A DNA stretch of 7,941 nt from positions 1-7,941 of the forward strand of contig PUNB01000121.1 of NCBI GenBank assembly GCA_003552565.1, written 5' to 3'. This DNA is from Lentisphaerota bacterium. GTDB taxonomy: Bacteria > Verrucomicrobiota > Lentisphaeria > Oligosphaerales > PUNB01. A program made the position numbers and the translations under genes. Shown here one piece after another: positions 1-6,615 of this stretch (positions within the stretch are counted from its first letter, which is position 1; every line of letters starts with the position of its first letter). Below the pieces are notes generated by a model. That model was not told the DNA's origin and searched no databases. It worked only from the letters and a program-made list of their open reading frames with translations.

Positions 1-77
1 CATTACGCATTACACATTACGCATTACACATTACGCATTACACATTACGCATTACACTTTAAGCATTACGCATTATT
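1..77. repeat. Heptanucleotide tandem repeat, unit CATTACR
   Basis: Eight in-register copies of a 7-bp unit fill positions 1-56, alternating strictly between CATTACG and CATTACA, so the higher-order unit is 14 bp. A degenerate heptad (CTTTAAG, 57-63), one more CATTACG (64-70) and CATTATT (71-77) continue the register. The array is cut by the left edge of the window, so its full length is unknown. It lies just beyond the proS stop codon. A 7-bp period does not preserve a reading frame, and no gene covers it. It resembles the short tandemly repeated heptamers known from intergenic DNA of cyanobacteria and other repeat-rich bacteria. The function is unknown, and copy number may vary between strains. 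Confidence 0.93.
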
Positions 78-91
78 ACATACTCCCCCAC

Positions 92-1816
92 CTAGGTCGA
101 ATAATTCAACGCTGCCTCCACGCGCTTACATATCTCCGCCACGGCCTGTTCCTGTTCAAACATAGCCTTTTCACTTCCGTCCCGGGTCTTAAACTCCACC
201 TGCCCCTGTGCCAATGTTTTCGGAGAAACAACCAGACGCAGGGGAGCGCCGATCAAATCGGCGTCGCTGAACATAAAACCGGCTTTTTCATTGCGATCAT
301 CATAGATTACTTCTACTTCGGCTTCCTGGAGCTGCTGATAAAGCCTGTCGGCGGCTTCCCGGACCTCCGGTTTACGGCTGTTCAAAGCACATAGATGCAC
401 CTGGAAAGGAGCAATCGACATCGGCCATACAGGACCGTAGTCATCGTGAGACTGCTCCATCACTGCCGCCATCGTGCGGCCGACACCTATGCCGTAGCAG
501 CCCATTAACAGGAATTTTTCCCTGCCCTGTTCATCCAGGTAAGTGCATTGCATCGGCCGGCTGTACTTTTCGCCAAGTTGAAAAATATTTCCCACCTCGA
601 TACCCCGCTTTTCCAACAGCGGTTCTCCAGTCACAGGGCAGGGGTCCCCCGGCCGTACGGTGGCGATATCAGCAATCTCAGCCTCCTTTACATCGCGGGA
701 ATAATTGAAATTACGATAATGGTAATCCGGCTCATTGGCGCCGACAATCAAGTTGCTGCTTTCGGCAACGGAAGGGTCTATGACCATCCGCGCCTTATCC
801 TGAGCTATATCCATCGGCGAGGCGTACCCGGGTTCCGCACCGGCGGCTCTGATCGCTCCCTCGTCCGCCGGTTCCAGACGCAAGGTTCCAAGATGTTTGC
901 GCAGCTTGCTCTCATTGACTTCGAAATCCCCCCGCACCATAGCATAAACCAGTTTCTTATCCGCATCCAGGTAAAAGACCGCTTTACCGGTGCGCTGCTT
1001 GTCAGCCCCTAGAAATTCCGCCACTTGTTCAATCGTCTGTTTGCCGGGAGTATGCACCTTTTCCAGCGGCAGCGGCTCCTCCCGTGAAAAACTGTGGGCG
1101 GCCGTCGCCACTTCCCTATTCGCCCGATAGCTGCCGTCCGGAGACATCAGCAGAGTATCCTCGCCGCATGATGCCAAAGCCATAAACTCATGCGATACCG
1201 CACCTCCCATCATCCCTGTGTCGGACTGGATCGACACCACGTCCGTCAGTCCCACTCGTTGAAAAATACGTTCATAAGCCTGATGAGCCTGCTGGTAATA
1301 ATGCTCCAGATCCTCTTGCGAAGCATGGAATGAATAAGCATCCTTCATGCTGAATTCCCGAACCCGAATCAAACCGGCCCGCGGCCGCGCTTCATCCCTG
1401 TATTTACGCTGTATCTGGTAGAGCATGCAAGGGAGCTGACGATAAGAAAAAATCTCGCTGCGGGCGATCTGACAAACCGCTTCCTCGTGCGTCATAGCCA
1501 GCACCATCGGTTTATCATTGCGGTCCCGGAAGCGCAGCAATTCCGCACCCACATCAGAGGCGCGCCCGCTTTCGTGCCACAGCTCCTCGGGCAGCACCAC
1601 CGGCATCAGCACTTCCTGACCGCCTATCCGATTCATCTCCCGGCGTATAATCGCTTCAATCTTCGCCGTCACTTTGCGCGCCAGCGGCAGTAAAGTGAAA
1701 ATCCCCGCAGCCACCGGACGCGCGTAACCACCGCGCAAAAGATAGACATGGCTGGGAGTGCCGGCTTCCCGCGGAGCCTCTTTAAGACGCTGGCCGACCA
1801 ACTGAGCAAGCTTCAT
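92..1816 (-). CDS. proS: Prolyl-tRNA synthetase (bacterial type, with editing domain)
   Basis: This cytoplasmic class II aminoacyl-tRNA synthetase joins proline to tRNA-Pro using ATP. At 574 residues it matches the bacterial type (E. coli ProS is 572). Visible landmarks, in order, are the THEE proline-binding loop at 109-112, motif 2 around 136-155 (QIQRKYRDEARPR, then REF), and GG-x-SHEF at 204-211. The inserted YbaK-like editing domain follows at about 225-410, with the conserved lysine at 278 (TGKAVF) and VRGDFEVNE. Then come KRGIEVGNIFQLG-x-KYS, motif 3 (GCYGIGVGR, 439-447), and a C-terminal anticodon-binding domain containing DDR and LIG motifs. The insertion between motifs 2 and 3 excludes the shorter archaeal/eukaryotic type. 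The ATG at 1816 is supported by an AGGAAA Shine-Dalgarno (complement of 1825-1830), 8 nt upstream. The gene stands alone, with a terminator upstream of its leader and a heptad array after its stop. No disruption is seen. Confidence 0.98.
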   Translation of the reverse strand: MKLAQLVGQRLKEAPREAGTPSHVYLLRGGYARPVAAGIFTLLPLARKVTAKIEAIIRREMNRIGGQEVLMPVVLPEELWHESGRASDVGAELLRFRDRNDKPMVLAMTHEEAVCQIARSEIFSYRQLPCMLYQIQRKYRDEARPRAGLIRVREFSMKDAYSFHASQEDLEHYYQQAHQAYERIFQRVGLTDVVSIQSDTGMMGGAVSHEFMALASCGEDTLLMSPDGSYRANREVATAAHSFSREEPLPLEKVHTPGKQTIEQVAEFLGADKQRTGKAVFYLDADKKLVYAMVRGDFEVNESKLRKHLGTLRLEPADEGAIRAAGAEPGYASPMDIAQDKARMVIDPSVAESSNLIVGANEPDYHYRNFNYSRDVKEAEIADIATVRPGDPCPVTGEPLLEKRGIEVGNIFQLGEKYSRPMQCTYLDEQGREKFLLMGCYGIGVGRTMAAVMEQSHDDYGPVWPMSIAPFQVHLCALNSRKPEVREAADRLYQQLQEAEVEVIYDDRNEKAGFMFSDADLIGAPLRLVVSPKTLAQGQVEFKTRDGSEKAMFEQEQAVAEICKRVEAALNYST

Positions 1817-1871
1817 AAACTGTTTTTCCTTTCTGAGCGTTAAATACTTTTTCTACGCCGATGATAGAGCT

Positions 1872-1890
1872 GGCTAACCTGGCCCTAGCC
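1872..1890 (-). other. Small hairpin in the proS leader
   Basis: GGCTA (1872-1876) and TAGCC (1886-1890) form a 5-bp inverted repeat with a 9-nt loop, about 56 nt upstream of the proS start. On the minus strand no U-tract follows, so it does not look like an intrinsic terminator. It may be chance or part of a folded leader. No tRNA-like or T-box consensus sequence is recognisable near it. Confidence 0.35.
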
Positions 1891-1963
1891 GAAAAGGTTT
1901 CGTGACCTATTCTGTGTTCACCTTGTCTGAAAAAATAGGAATCGAAGTGTTTTACTGTATAGT

Positions 1964-2006
1964 GGTTTGATAATTATCCAACCCAAAAAAGCAATTATCA
2001 TGAACC
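1964..2006 (-). repeat. Bulged inverted repeat upstream of proS
   Basis: GGTTTGATAATT (1964-1975) pairs with AATTATCA (1993-2000) and AACC (2003-2006), giving 12 base pairs interrupted only by a 2-nt bulge (TG, 2001-2002), around a 17-nt loop. A second pair of arms, ACTGTAT (1954-1960) and ATACAGT (2024-2030), encloses it. It lies about 150 nt upstream of the proS start, between the preceding gene's terminator and proS. It could therefore be in the proS promoter or at the start of its leader RNA. The loop-side T-run on the minus strand lies inside the hairpin, so it is not a standard terminator. No confident proS promoter could be picked here. Confidence 0.6.
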
Positions 2007-2038
2007 GAGAAGACAGTCCGTTGATACAGTGCCCCCCC

Positions 2039-2072
2039 AAAAAAAAAATGCGGGACAAAATATCCCGCATTT
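2039..2072 (-). terminator. Intrinsic terminator of the TIGR04073-like gene
   Basis: AAATGCGGGA (2046-2055) and TCCCGCATTT (2063-2072) form a perfect 10-bp stem with a 7-nt loop. Read on the minus strand, the stem runs directly into a run of ten T residues (complement of A2039-A2048), and its last A/T pairs overlap that run. This is the classic rho-independent arrangement. It begins 28 nt after the stop codon of the small secreted-protein gene, so it should end that transcript and insulate proS. Confidence 0.93.
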
Positions 2073-2100
2073 ACTAGTGCTTATACTTACAAAGCGTAAA

Positions 2101-2523
2101 TTAAATTCCACCGGGCCTGAAGCGCCAGTATCCCGGGTCAACGGATCTGGTTCTCTTTTCAGGTTCCAGGATAGTGTTCAGCACTCCGCCGCGGGCGGGA
2201 AACTCGGGGCCGATCATTGGATTGCGCCCCATCGGGAAAGTGGCAACCTCAAAGCAGCCCACCCCGATACGGGCAAATGTCCGACTGACACCCTGGAGAA
2301 AACCATAGGTGACAGCGGCGGTCTCACCTTCTTCTTTCTGTACATTGTAAACCGAATCAAAGATTTCCAGAGGCGAGAATACTATATTGGAGGCTCCGCG
2401 TCCGAGCTGTCTCCAGGAATCATCCAGCCTGCTGCCGCTGGTTGAAGCCTGCACATCCGCGGACGTGAAAACTAACATACAGAGACCAGCTAATCCGATA
2501 AAGAAAGAAGATTTTTTTAACAT
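2101..2523 (-). CDS. Small secreted protein, TIGR04073-like (exosortase system-associated)
   Basis: The 140-residue protein begins with a Sec signal peptide: KK at 3-4, a hydrophobic core at about 7-20, and a likely cleavage site after Ala26 (DVQA-S). The mature part has the pattern I associate with the TIGR04073 family: LGRGASNIVFSPLEI (40-54), a Gly-containing YGFLQGVSRTFARIGVG stretch (73-89) and FEVATFP (91-97), followed by a polar tail rich in Pro, Gly and Arg. The function is unknown. The family name reflects co-occurrence with exosortase/PEP-CTERM sorting genes; none are present here, and this protein has no PEP-CTERM tail itself. It probably acts outside the inner membrane. The start at 2523 has an AAAGGG Shine-Dalgarno (complement of 2534-2539), 10 nt away. 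The gene has its own extended -10 promoter and a strong terminator, so it is probably monocistronic. The family call is from memory of the motif, without a profile search. Confidence 0.75.
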   Translation of the reverse strand: MLKKSSFFIGLAGLCMLVFTSADVQASTSGSRLDDSWRQLGRGASNIVFSPLEIFDSVYNVQKEEGETAAVTYGFLQGVSRTFARIGVGCFEVATFPMGRNPMIGPEFPARGGVLNTILEPEKRTRSVDPGYWRFRPGGI

Positions 2524-2537
2524 AATATTATTTCCCT

Positions 2538-2551
2538 TTGTTAATTAACAA
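2538..2551. promoter_or_regulatory. Perfect 14-bp palindrome, candidate operator
   Basis: TTGTTAATTAACAA is a perfect palindrome. It lies between the extended -10 element (2558-2566) and the Shine-Dalgarno of the small secreted-protein gene, covering the expected transcription start at about 2551. A repressor bound here would block initiation, which makes this a plausible operator. The sequence is A/T-rich, so a chance palindrome is possible. I cannot assign it to a specific regulator. Confidence 0.45.
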
Positions 2552-2557
2552 TCTGTT

Positions 2558-2566
2558 TTTATAGCA
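2558..2566 (-). promoter_or_regulatory. Extended -10 promoter of the TIGR04073-like gene
   Basis: On the minus strand the sequence reads TG-C-TATAAA. That is five of six matches to the TATAAT -10 hexamer (2558-2563) plus the TGn extension (2564-2566). No good -35 hexamer is seen at the right distance, which is tolerated in extended -10 promoters. A run of eight A residues on the minus strand (2576-2583) lies upstream and could favour RNA polymerase binding. Initiation would fall near 2551, giving a leader of roughly 28 nt. Confidence 0.5.
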
Positions 2567-2639
2567 ACCTTGGCGTTTTTTTTAATCTAGCCACAATGTA
2601 ACATGGTTTTTTTGTTTTGCCAAATGCTTTTTGCAACAA

Positions 2640-5600
2640 TCAGACAATTTCTCCGAATTTTTCCATAAACTCCCTCCGTCGAGCGGCGTCATCCTCGGCC
2701 TGTTTAAGCAATTCGTCATATTCTTTCGGGGCGGTGGCCCGCAAGGAAGTGTACCGCCGCTGCCGGGAAAGAAATTCCTGAAAGTCAAAAGTCGGTTCCT
2801 TGGCGTCCCAGGTAAAGCGTTTCTCGCCTTCTGGAGCCGCGGGGTTATAGCGATACAGCGGCCAGTACCCCGAGGTCACAGCCAGTTTTTCCTCTTCCTG
2901 GGACTGGCTCATGTCAATACCGTGAGCGATACAGGGAGAGTAAGCCATAATCAGGGAAGGACCGGGGTACTGCTCGGCTTCCAGGAAGGCTTTCATCGTC
3001 TGATTGCGGTTGGCGCCCATGGAAATGGAGGCCACATACACGTAACCGTAGCTGATCGCCATCATACCCATATTCTTTTTACCGGTTCTTTTGCCGGCCG
3101 CGGCGAACTGAGCCACCGCCGCGAGCGGTGTCGCTTTTGAAGCCTGGCCGCCGGTGTTGGAGTAAACCTCGGTGTCCAGGACCAGCAGATTAACATTACG
3201 ATTGGCGGCTATCACATGATCCAGACCGCCGTAACCGATATCATAAGCCCAGCCGTCACCGCCAAAAATCCACACGGATTTATCAACGAAATAATCCTGT
3301 AAATCCCGCAGTTGTTTAAGCTGCGTCAGGGTTTCGGGTTTGATGTTGGCGGAAGCACCGTTATTCAGCGTTTTTTCCAAGGTGTCTCTGACTCGCCCCT
3401 GAGCCGCCAGAGCTTCATCCCCTGTCTCCGCCCACAATTCCAGACTAGTGTTCAAAGCCTGTTTCAAATCCTGCGGCAAATCGGCTTCCTCGCGTAATTT
3501 TTCAGCCAAGTTCTTGAGCTGACACCGGTTGTTATCAATGGCGAGTCTCATGCCGAAGCCGTATTCAGCATTGTCCTCAAACAGGCTGTTGGCCCAGGTC
3601 GGTCCGCGGCCTTCTTTGGACTTGCAGTAAGGCACGGTCGGGAACGTGCCGCCGTAAATCGAAGAACAGCCGGTGGCGTTGGCAATAATCATCCGTTCTC
3701 CATAAAGCTGAGTGACCAGCTTCACATAAGATGTTTCGCCGCAGCCGGCGCAGGCGCCGGAAAACTCGAACAGCGGTTTCCGGAACTGAACACCCTTGAC
3801 AGTGGTTTCACTGACACCTTCTTGTATGTTATCCGGCAGCTGATCAAAGAACTGAGCAAGCTCAGGCTGGCCATCTCTCCGTTCCGTTTCGATCGGGCTG
3901 AACTCCAGGGCCTTATTGCCTTTCCTGCCCGGACAAACCTGTATACATACGCCGCAGCCGGTGCAATCTTCGCAATAGACCTGAATTCGATATTGTAAAT
4001 CGCGTTCGTTTTTGGTCGTTGATTTAACTGTTTGAAATCCCTCCGGAGCGTTTTGCAAATCCGCTGGCGCTATCTGCTTGGCCCGCACCACGCCATGCGG
4101 ACAAGCCATTGAACAGATATTACACTGAATACAGTTATCCGGCTTCCATCGCGGCACTCGCGGAGCGATTCCGCGCTTCTCCAAGGCGGTGGTGCCGACT
4201 GGGACTGTGCCGTCACAGCTGAACTTGGAAACCGGAATGTCGTTGCCCTGTAAATGCATGATCGGAAGAATCACATCTTTGGCGAAATCATCCGCGTCTT
4301 CCGGGATCAGAGATTTCGGCACATACGACTCCTGAACCTCGTCCATGGAAGCAGGCACCGGCACTTCCTCGAGGGCGGCAGAAGCGGCATCTACACACTC
4401 CCAGTTCTGCTTCACAATGTCTTCCCCCTTGGCGCTGAAACGTTTCTTGATCGAATCCTTGATCAGCTGGATGGCCTCATCTTCCGGAAGCACGCCGGAG
4501 ATCTTAAAGAAAGCCGTCTGCATTACCGAATTGATCCGCTGGCCCAGCCCGACTCCGGTAGAAATTTCCAAGGCGTTTATGTTGTAAAAGCGAATTTTTT
4601 TATCAATTATCTGCCGTTGCATTTCCGGGGTCAGTTTACCGAAAACCTCATCATTGCTCCATTGCGAATTAAGCAGAAAAACCCCGCCGGGTTTGAGACA
4701 GGAAATCATATCATAACGGCCTATATAGGCAGGATTGTGACAAGCGACAAAATCAGCCGTGGTGATCAAATAAGGCGAGGTGATCGGCTTATTGCCGAAA
4801 CGCAGGTGACTGACGGTGATGCCGCCGGACTTTTTGGAATCGTATACAAAATATCCCTGAGCATACATATCGGTGTTATCACCGATAATCTTGATCGAGT
4901 CTTTGTTGGCTCCCACAGTCCCGTCAGAACCCAGTCCCCAGAACATACAGCGGACGACATCCGGATTCTCGGTGTCAAGCTGCTCGGGCAGCGACAGCGA
5001 GAGGTTGGTCACATCGTCATCAATACCGACAGTGAACCCGTGGAAGGCCCGCCCGTCAAGATGACGGAACACCGCGTCCACCATGGTCGGAGTGAATTCC
5101 TTCGACGACAGCCCGTAGCGTCCGCCGATCACTTGCACAGCACGGCCGGCCAAGGCTGACTTGACATCCTGATAGAGCGGTTCTCCCTGAGCCCCCGGCT
5201 CCTTCGTGCGATCCAGCACCGCCACCTTTTTCACGGTCTCCGGCAAAGCGCCGAGAAAATGATCCACCGAAAACGGACGATACAACCGCACTTTGACGGC
5301 GCCGACCTTCTGTCCCTGAGCAACCAGGTGATTGACCGTCTCGTCAACGGTTTCACAAGCAGACCCCATTATGATAACCACTTTTTCCGCGTCCGGAGCA
5401 CCGACGTAATCAAACAAGTGATACCGACGCCCCGTCTCCGCGGCAACCCGGTCCATTGCCTCCTGTACCAGCCCCGGCAAGGCCTGATAATACTTGTTGT
5501 TGGCTTCTCTTGCCTGGAAATAAACATCCGGATTTTGAGCGCCCACTTTAATAAAAGGATTATCCGGACGCATGGCGCGATCGCGAAATCGGCTGAGGGC

Positions 5601-6194
5601 GGAGTAATCGAACAAGCCTTTTAAGCTTTCATAATCAGGAACTTCTACTTTCTGTACTTCATGGGAAGTACGGAAACCGTCGAAGAAATGCAGGAACGGC
5701 ACCTGGGATTCCAGACTGACCAGATGCGCTACAGTCGCCAAATCCAGCACTTCCTGAACGGAACTGCTGGCCAGCATGCCGAAGCCGGTGTTTCGACAGC
5801 TCATAACATCACTGTGACCGCCGAAAATGGAAAGCGATTGAGTCGCCAGAGAACGAGCCGAAACATGAAACACCGCCGGCAGCAGTTCACCGGCGATTTT
5901 ATGCATATTCGGGATCATCAGCAGCAGCCCCTGCGAGGCGGTAAAAGTAGTGGTCAACGCTCCCGCGCTGAGTGATCCGTGGACAGCGCCGGCGGCACCG
6001 GCTTCAGACTGCATCTCCACCACCGACAATGGCTGACCGAAAATATTTTCGCGACCCTGCGCGGCCCAGGCATCAGCCAACTCTCCCATATTGGAAGATG
6101 GTGTTATCGGATAAATCGAGGCTACCTCGCTGAAGGCGTATGCAATATGTGCTGCCGCCGTGTTACCGTCAATGGTGGTCATTTTTCCTGCCAT
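2640..6194 (-). CDS. nifJ: Pyruvate:ferredoxin (flavodoxin) oxidoreductase, single-chain
   Basis: This cytoplasmic enzyme oxidises pyruvate with CoA to acetyl-CoA and CO2 and passes electrons to ferredoxin or flavodoxin. The 1184 residues carry all domains of the fused, homodimeric type. The N-terminal domain has YPITPSS (28-34), with Thr31, Glu64 and Arg114 at the same numbers as the active-site residues of the Desulfovibrio africanus enzyme. The EKR motif is at 672-674. Two [4Fe-4S] clusters sit in a ferredoxin domain (Cys688/691/694/698, and the cluster from Cys741 to Cys754, CxxCxxCxxCxxxCP). The proximal cluster uses Cys815, 818, 843 and 1088. Thiamine diphosphate/Mg binding is shown by GDGW (979-982) to SNTGG (1012-1016). 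After the last cluster cysteine only 96 residues remain, so the long C-terminal extension of the D. africanus enzyme is missing. The ATG at 6194 has AGGAG (complement of 6204-6208), 9 nt upstream. An internal ATG at residue 5 is less favoured. No clear terminator follows the stop codon. Confidence 0.98.
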   Translation of the reverse strand: MAGKMTTIDGNTAAAHIAYAFSEVASIYPITPSSNMGELADAWAAQGRENIFGQPLSVVEMQSEAGAAGAVHGSLSAGALTTTFTASQGLLLMIPNMHKIAGELLPAVFHVSARSLATQSLSIFGGHSDVMSCRNTGFGMLASSSVQEVLDLATVAHLVSLESQVPFLHFFDGFRTSHEVQKVEVPDYESLKGLFDYSALSRFRDRAMRPDNPFIKVGAQNPDVYFQAREANNKYYQALPGLVQEAMDRVAAETGRRYHLFDYVGAPDAEKVVIIMGSACETVDETVNHLVAQGQKVGAVKVRLYRPFSVDHFLGALPETVKKVAVLDRTKEPGAQGEPLYQDVKSALAGRAVQVIGGRYGLSSKEFTPTMVDAVFRHLDGRAFHGFTVGIDDDVTNLSLSLPEQLDTENPDVVRCMFWGLGSDGTVGANKDSIKIIGDNTDMYAQGYFVYDSKKSGGITVSHLRFGNKPITSPYLITTADFVACHNPAYIGRYDMISCLKPGGVFLLNSQWSNDEVFGKLTPEMQRQIIDKKIRFYNINALEISTGVGLGQRINSVMQTAFFKISGVLPEDEAIQLIKDSIKKRFSAKGEDIVKQNWECVDAASAALEEVPVPASMDEVQESYVPKSLIPEDADDFAKDVILPIMHLQGNDIPVSKFSCDGTVPVGTTALEKRGIAPRVPRWKPDNCIQCNICSMACPHGVVRAKQIAPADLQNAPEGFQTVKSTTKNERDLQYRIQVYCEDCTGCGVCIQVCPGRKGNKALEFSPIETERRDGQPELAQFFDQLPDNIQEGVSETTVKGVQFRKPLFEFSGACAGCGETSYVKLVTQLYGERMIIANATGCSSIYGGTFPTVPYCKSKEGRGPTWANSLFEDNAEYGFGMRLAIDNNRCQLKNLAEKLREEADLPQDLKQALNTSLELWAETGDEALAAQGRVRDTLEKTLNNGASANIKPETLTQLKQLRDLQDYFVDKSVWIFGGDGWAYDIGYGGLDHVIAANRNVNLLVLDTEVYSNTGGQASKATPLAAVAQFAAAGKRTGKKNMGMMAISYGYVYVASISMGANRNQTMKAFLEAEQYPGPSLIMAYSPCIAHGIDMSQSQEEEKLAVTSGYWPLYRYNPAAPEGEKRFTWDAKEPTFDFQEFLSRQRRYTSLRATAPKEYDELLKQAEDDAARRREFMEKFGEIV

Positions 6195-6268
6195 GAAAAA
6201 ATTCTCCTGTACTTTCAGAGTTCAAATATATACCTGCGGATGTATGCCCGCGCCGATTGCGAAAGCTG

Positions 6269-6296
6269 AATATAGCATTCCTTGGCCCAACTGCAA
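6269..6296 (-). promoter_or_regulatory. Likely sigma70-type promoter of nifJ
   Basis: On the minus strand TTGCAG (6291-6296) is followed after 16 nt by TATATT (6269-6274), with a TG-C extension directly upstream of the -10 (6275-6277). The hexamers match the TTGACA/TATAAT consensus at four and five positions. Initiation would fall near 6262, giving a leader of about 68 nt before the nifJ start. No separate operator or riboswitch fold is obvious in that leader. Confidence 0.45.
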
Positions 6297-6320
6297 CCCG
6301 GAAATTGTTCTTATCTATGG

Positions 6321-6348
6321 ATTACGAATTATGACTAGCGACTAGCGA
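6321..6348. repeat. Degenerate heptad repeat (ATTACGA/CTAGCGA)
   Basis: Four contiguous 7-bp units are in register: ATTACGA, ATTATGA, CTAGCGA, CTAGCGA. All end in GA, and the last two are identical. This is the second patch of 7-bp periodicity in the window; the first is at 1-77 and uses a related ATTAC-containing unit. It lies upstream of the nifJ promoter and adjoins a block of inverted repeats. The function is unknown. It looks like intergenic satellite-type DNA. Confidence 0.75.
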
Positions 6349-6375
6349 CTTTATTACTGCGACGGACGATTGCTG

Positions 6376-6393
6376 TATTCAGCCCACTGAATA
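6376..6393. repeat. Perfect 7-bp stem hairpin
   Basis: TATTCAG (6376-6382) and CTGAATA (6387-6393) are perfectly complementary around a CCCA loop. Neither strand shows a following U-tract, so it is not an intrinsic terminator. It lies within the repeat-rich gap between the M20 gene and nifJ, a stretch (6195-6615) in which I find no convincing gene. Confidence 0.55.
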
Positions 6394-6482
6394 GGACGAA
6401 CGAGAAACCAAGAACGATGAGCTCAAAAGCCAGTGTTTCATACAAGCCCGTCCGCCGGCGCGGGGCGACACATACCCCGAGG

Positions 6483-6598
6483 GTGAGACTTGTTGCGGCA
6501 TATGAAACCTTGTCTCGCACCTTGTCTCGAACCTTGTCCAGTGTTTTTTTTGACTTTGGAATTAGGTTCGGGACAAGGTTAACAACGCGAAGTCTCAC
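6483..6598. repeat. 116-bp inverted-repeat element (MITE-like)
   Basis: The ends are GTGAGACTT (6483-6491) and its exact complement AAGTCTCAC (6590-6598). The stem continues with GTTG (6492-6495) against CAAC (6583-6586) across a 3-nt bulge. A second, inner inverted repeat pairs AACCTTGTCC (6530-6539) with GGACAAGGTT (6571-6580). The element could therefore fold into a long interrupted hairpin. It begins 17 bp after the M20 stop codon. Part of it (6512-6529) recurs exactly, inverted, at 7849-7866. No target-site duplication is visible at its ends and no transposase is present. It may be a miniature mobile element, a dispersed intergenic repeat, or a 3'-end RNA structure for the M20 transcript. 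A rho-independent terminator is unlikely because no U-tract follows on the minus strand. Confidence 0.65.
6508..6539. repeat. 12-bp tandem repeat CCTTGTCTCGMA
   Basis: There are two full copies, CCTTGTCTCGCA (6508-6519) and CCTTGTCTCGAA (6520-6531), plus a partial third, CCTTGTCC (6532-6539). The array lies inside the 116-bp inverted-repeat element and contains the 18 bp shared with the right end of the window. Confidence 0.8.
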
Positions 6599-6615
6599 AT
6601 AAGCATTGCGTAGAA

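Noticed and set aside
1..77. The heptad array as a CRISPR
   Set aside because: The units are contiguous 7-mers with no unique spacers, and no cas genes are present. It is a simple tandem repeat.
548..1012. A 154-codon plus-strand open frame inside proS
   Set aside because: It is antisense to the well-conserved ProS editing domain and shows no family motif.
2029..2445. A 138-codon plus-strand open frame opposite the small secreted-protein gene
   Set aside because: It runs through the terminator hairpin and is antisense to the gene with the signal peptide and family motifs. The minus-strand reading is clearly better.
2582..2639. A possible intrinsic terminator after nifJ
   Set aside because: The region has long A-runs on the minus strand rather than T-runs, and only weak pairing (CCA/TGG around a long loop). 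No stem followed by a U-tract was found.
4254..5159. A 301-codon plus-strand open frame
   Set aside because: It lies wholly inside nifJ on the opposite strand. The nifJ frame has all family motifs, while this frame shows no recognisable domain, so it is an antisense shadow.
6335..6598. An 87-codon minus-strand open frame (GTG start), with a hydrophobic segment near its C-terminal end
   Set aside because: It starts exactly on the terminal arm of the inverted-repeat element, runs through the 12-bp tandem array (giving a repeated KVRD peptide) and the 7-bp hairpin, and ends in the heptad repeat. It has no convincing Shine-Dalgarno. It is better explained as repeat DNA that happens to be open.
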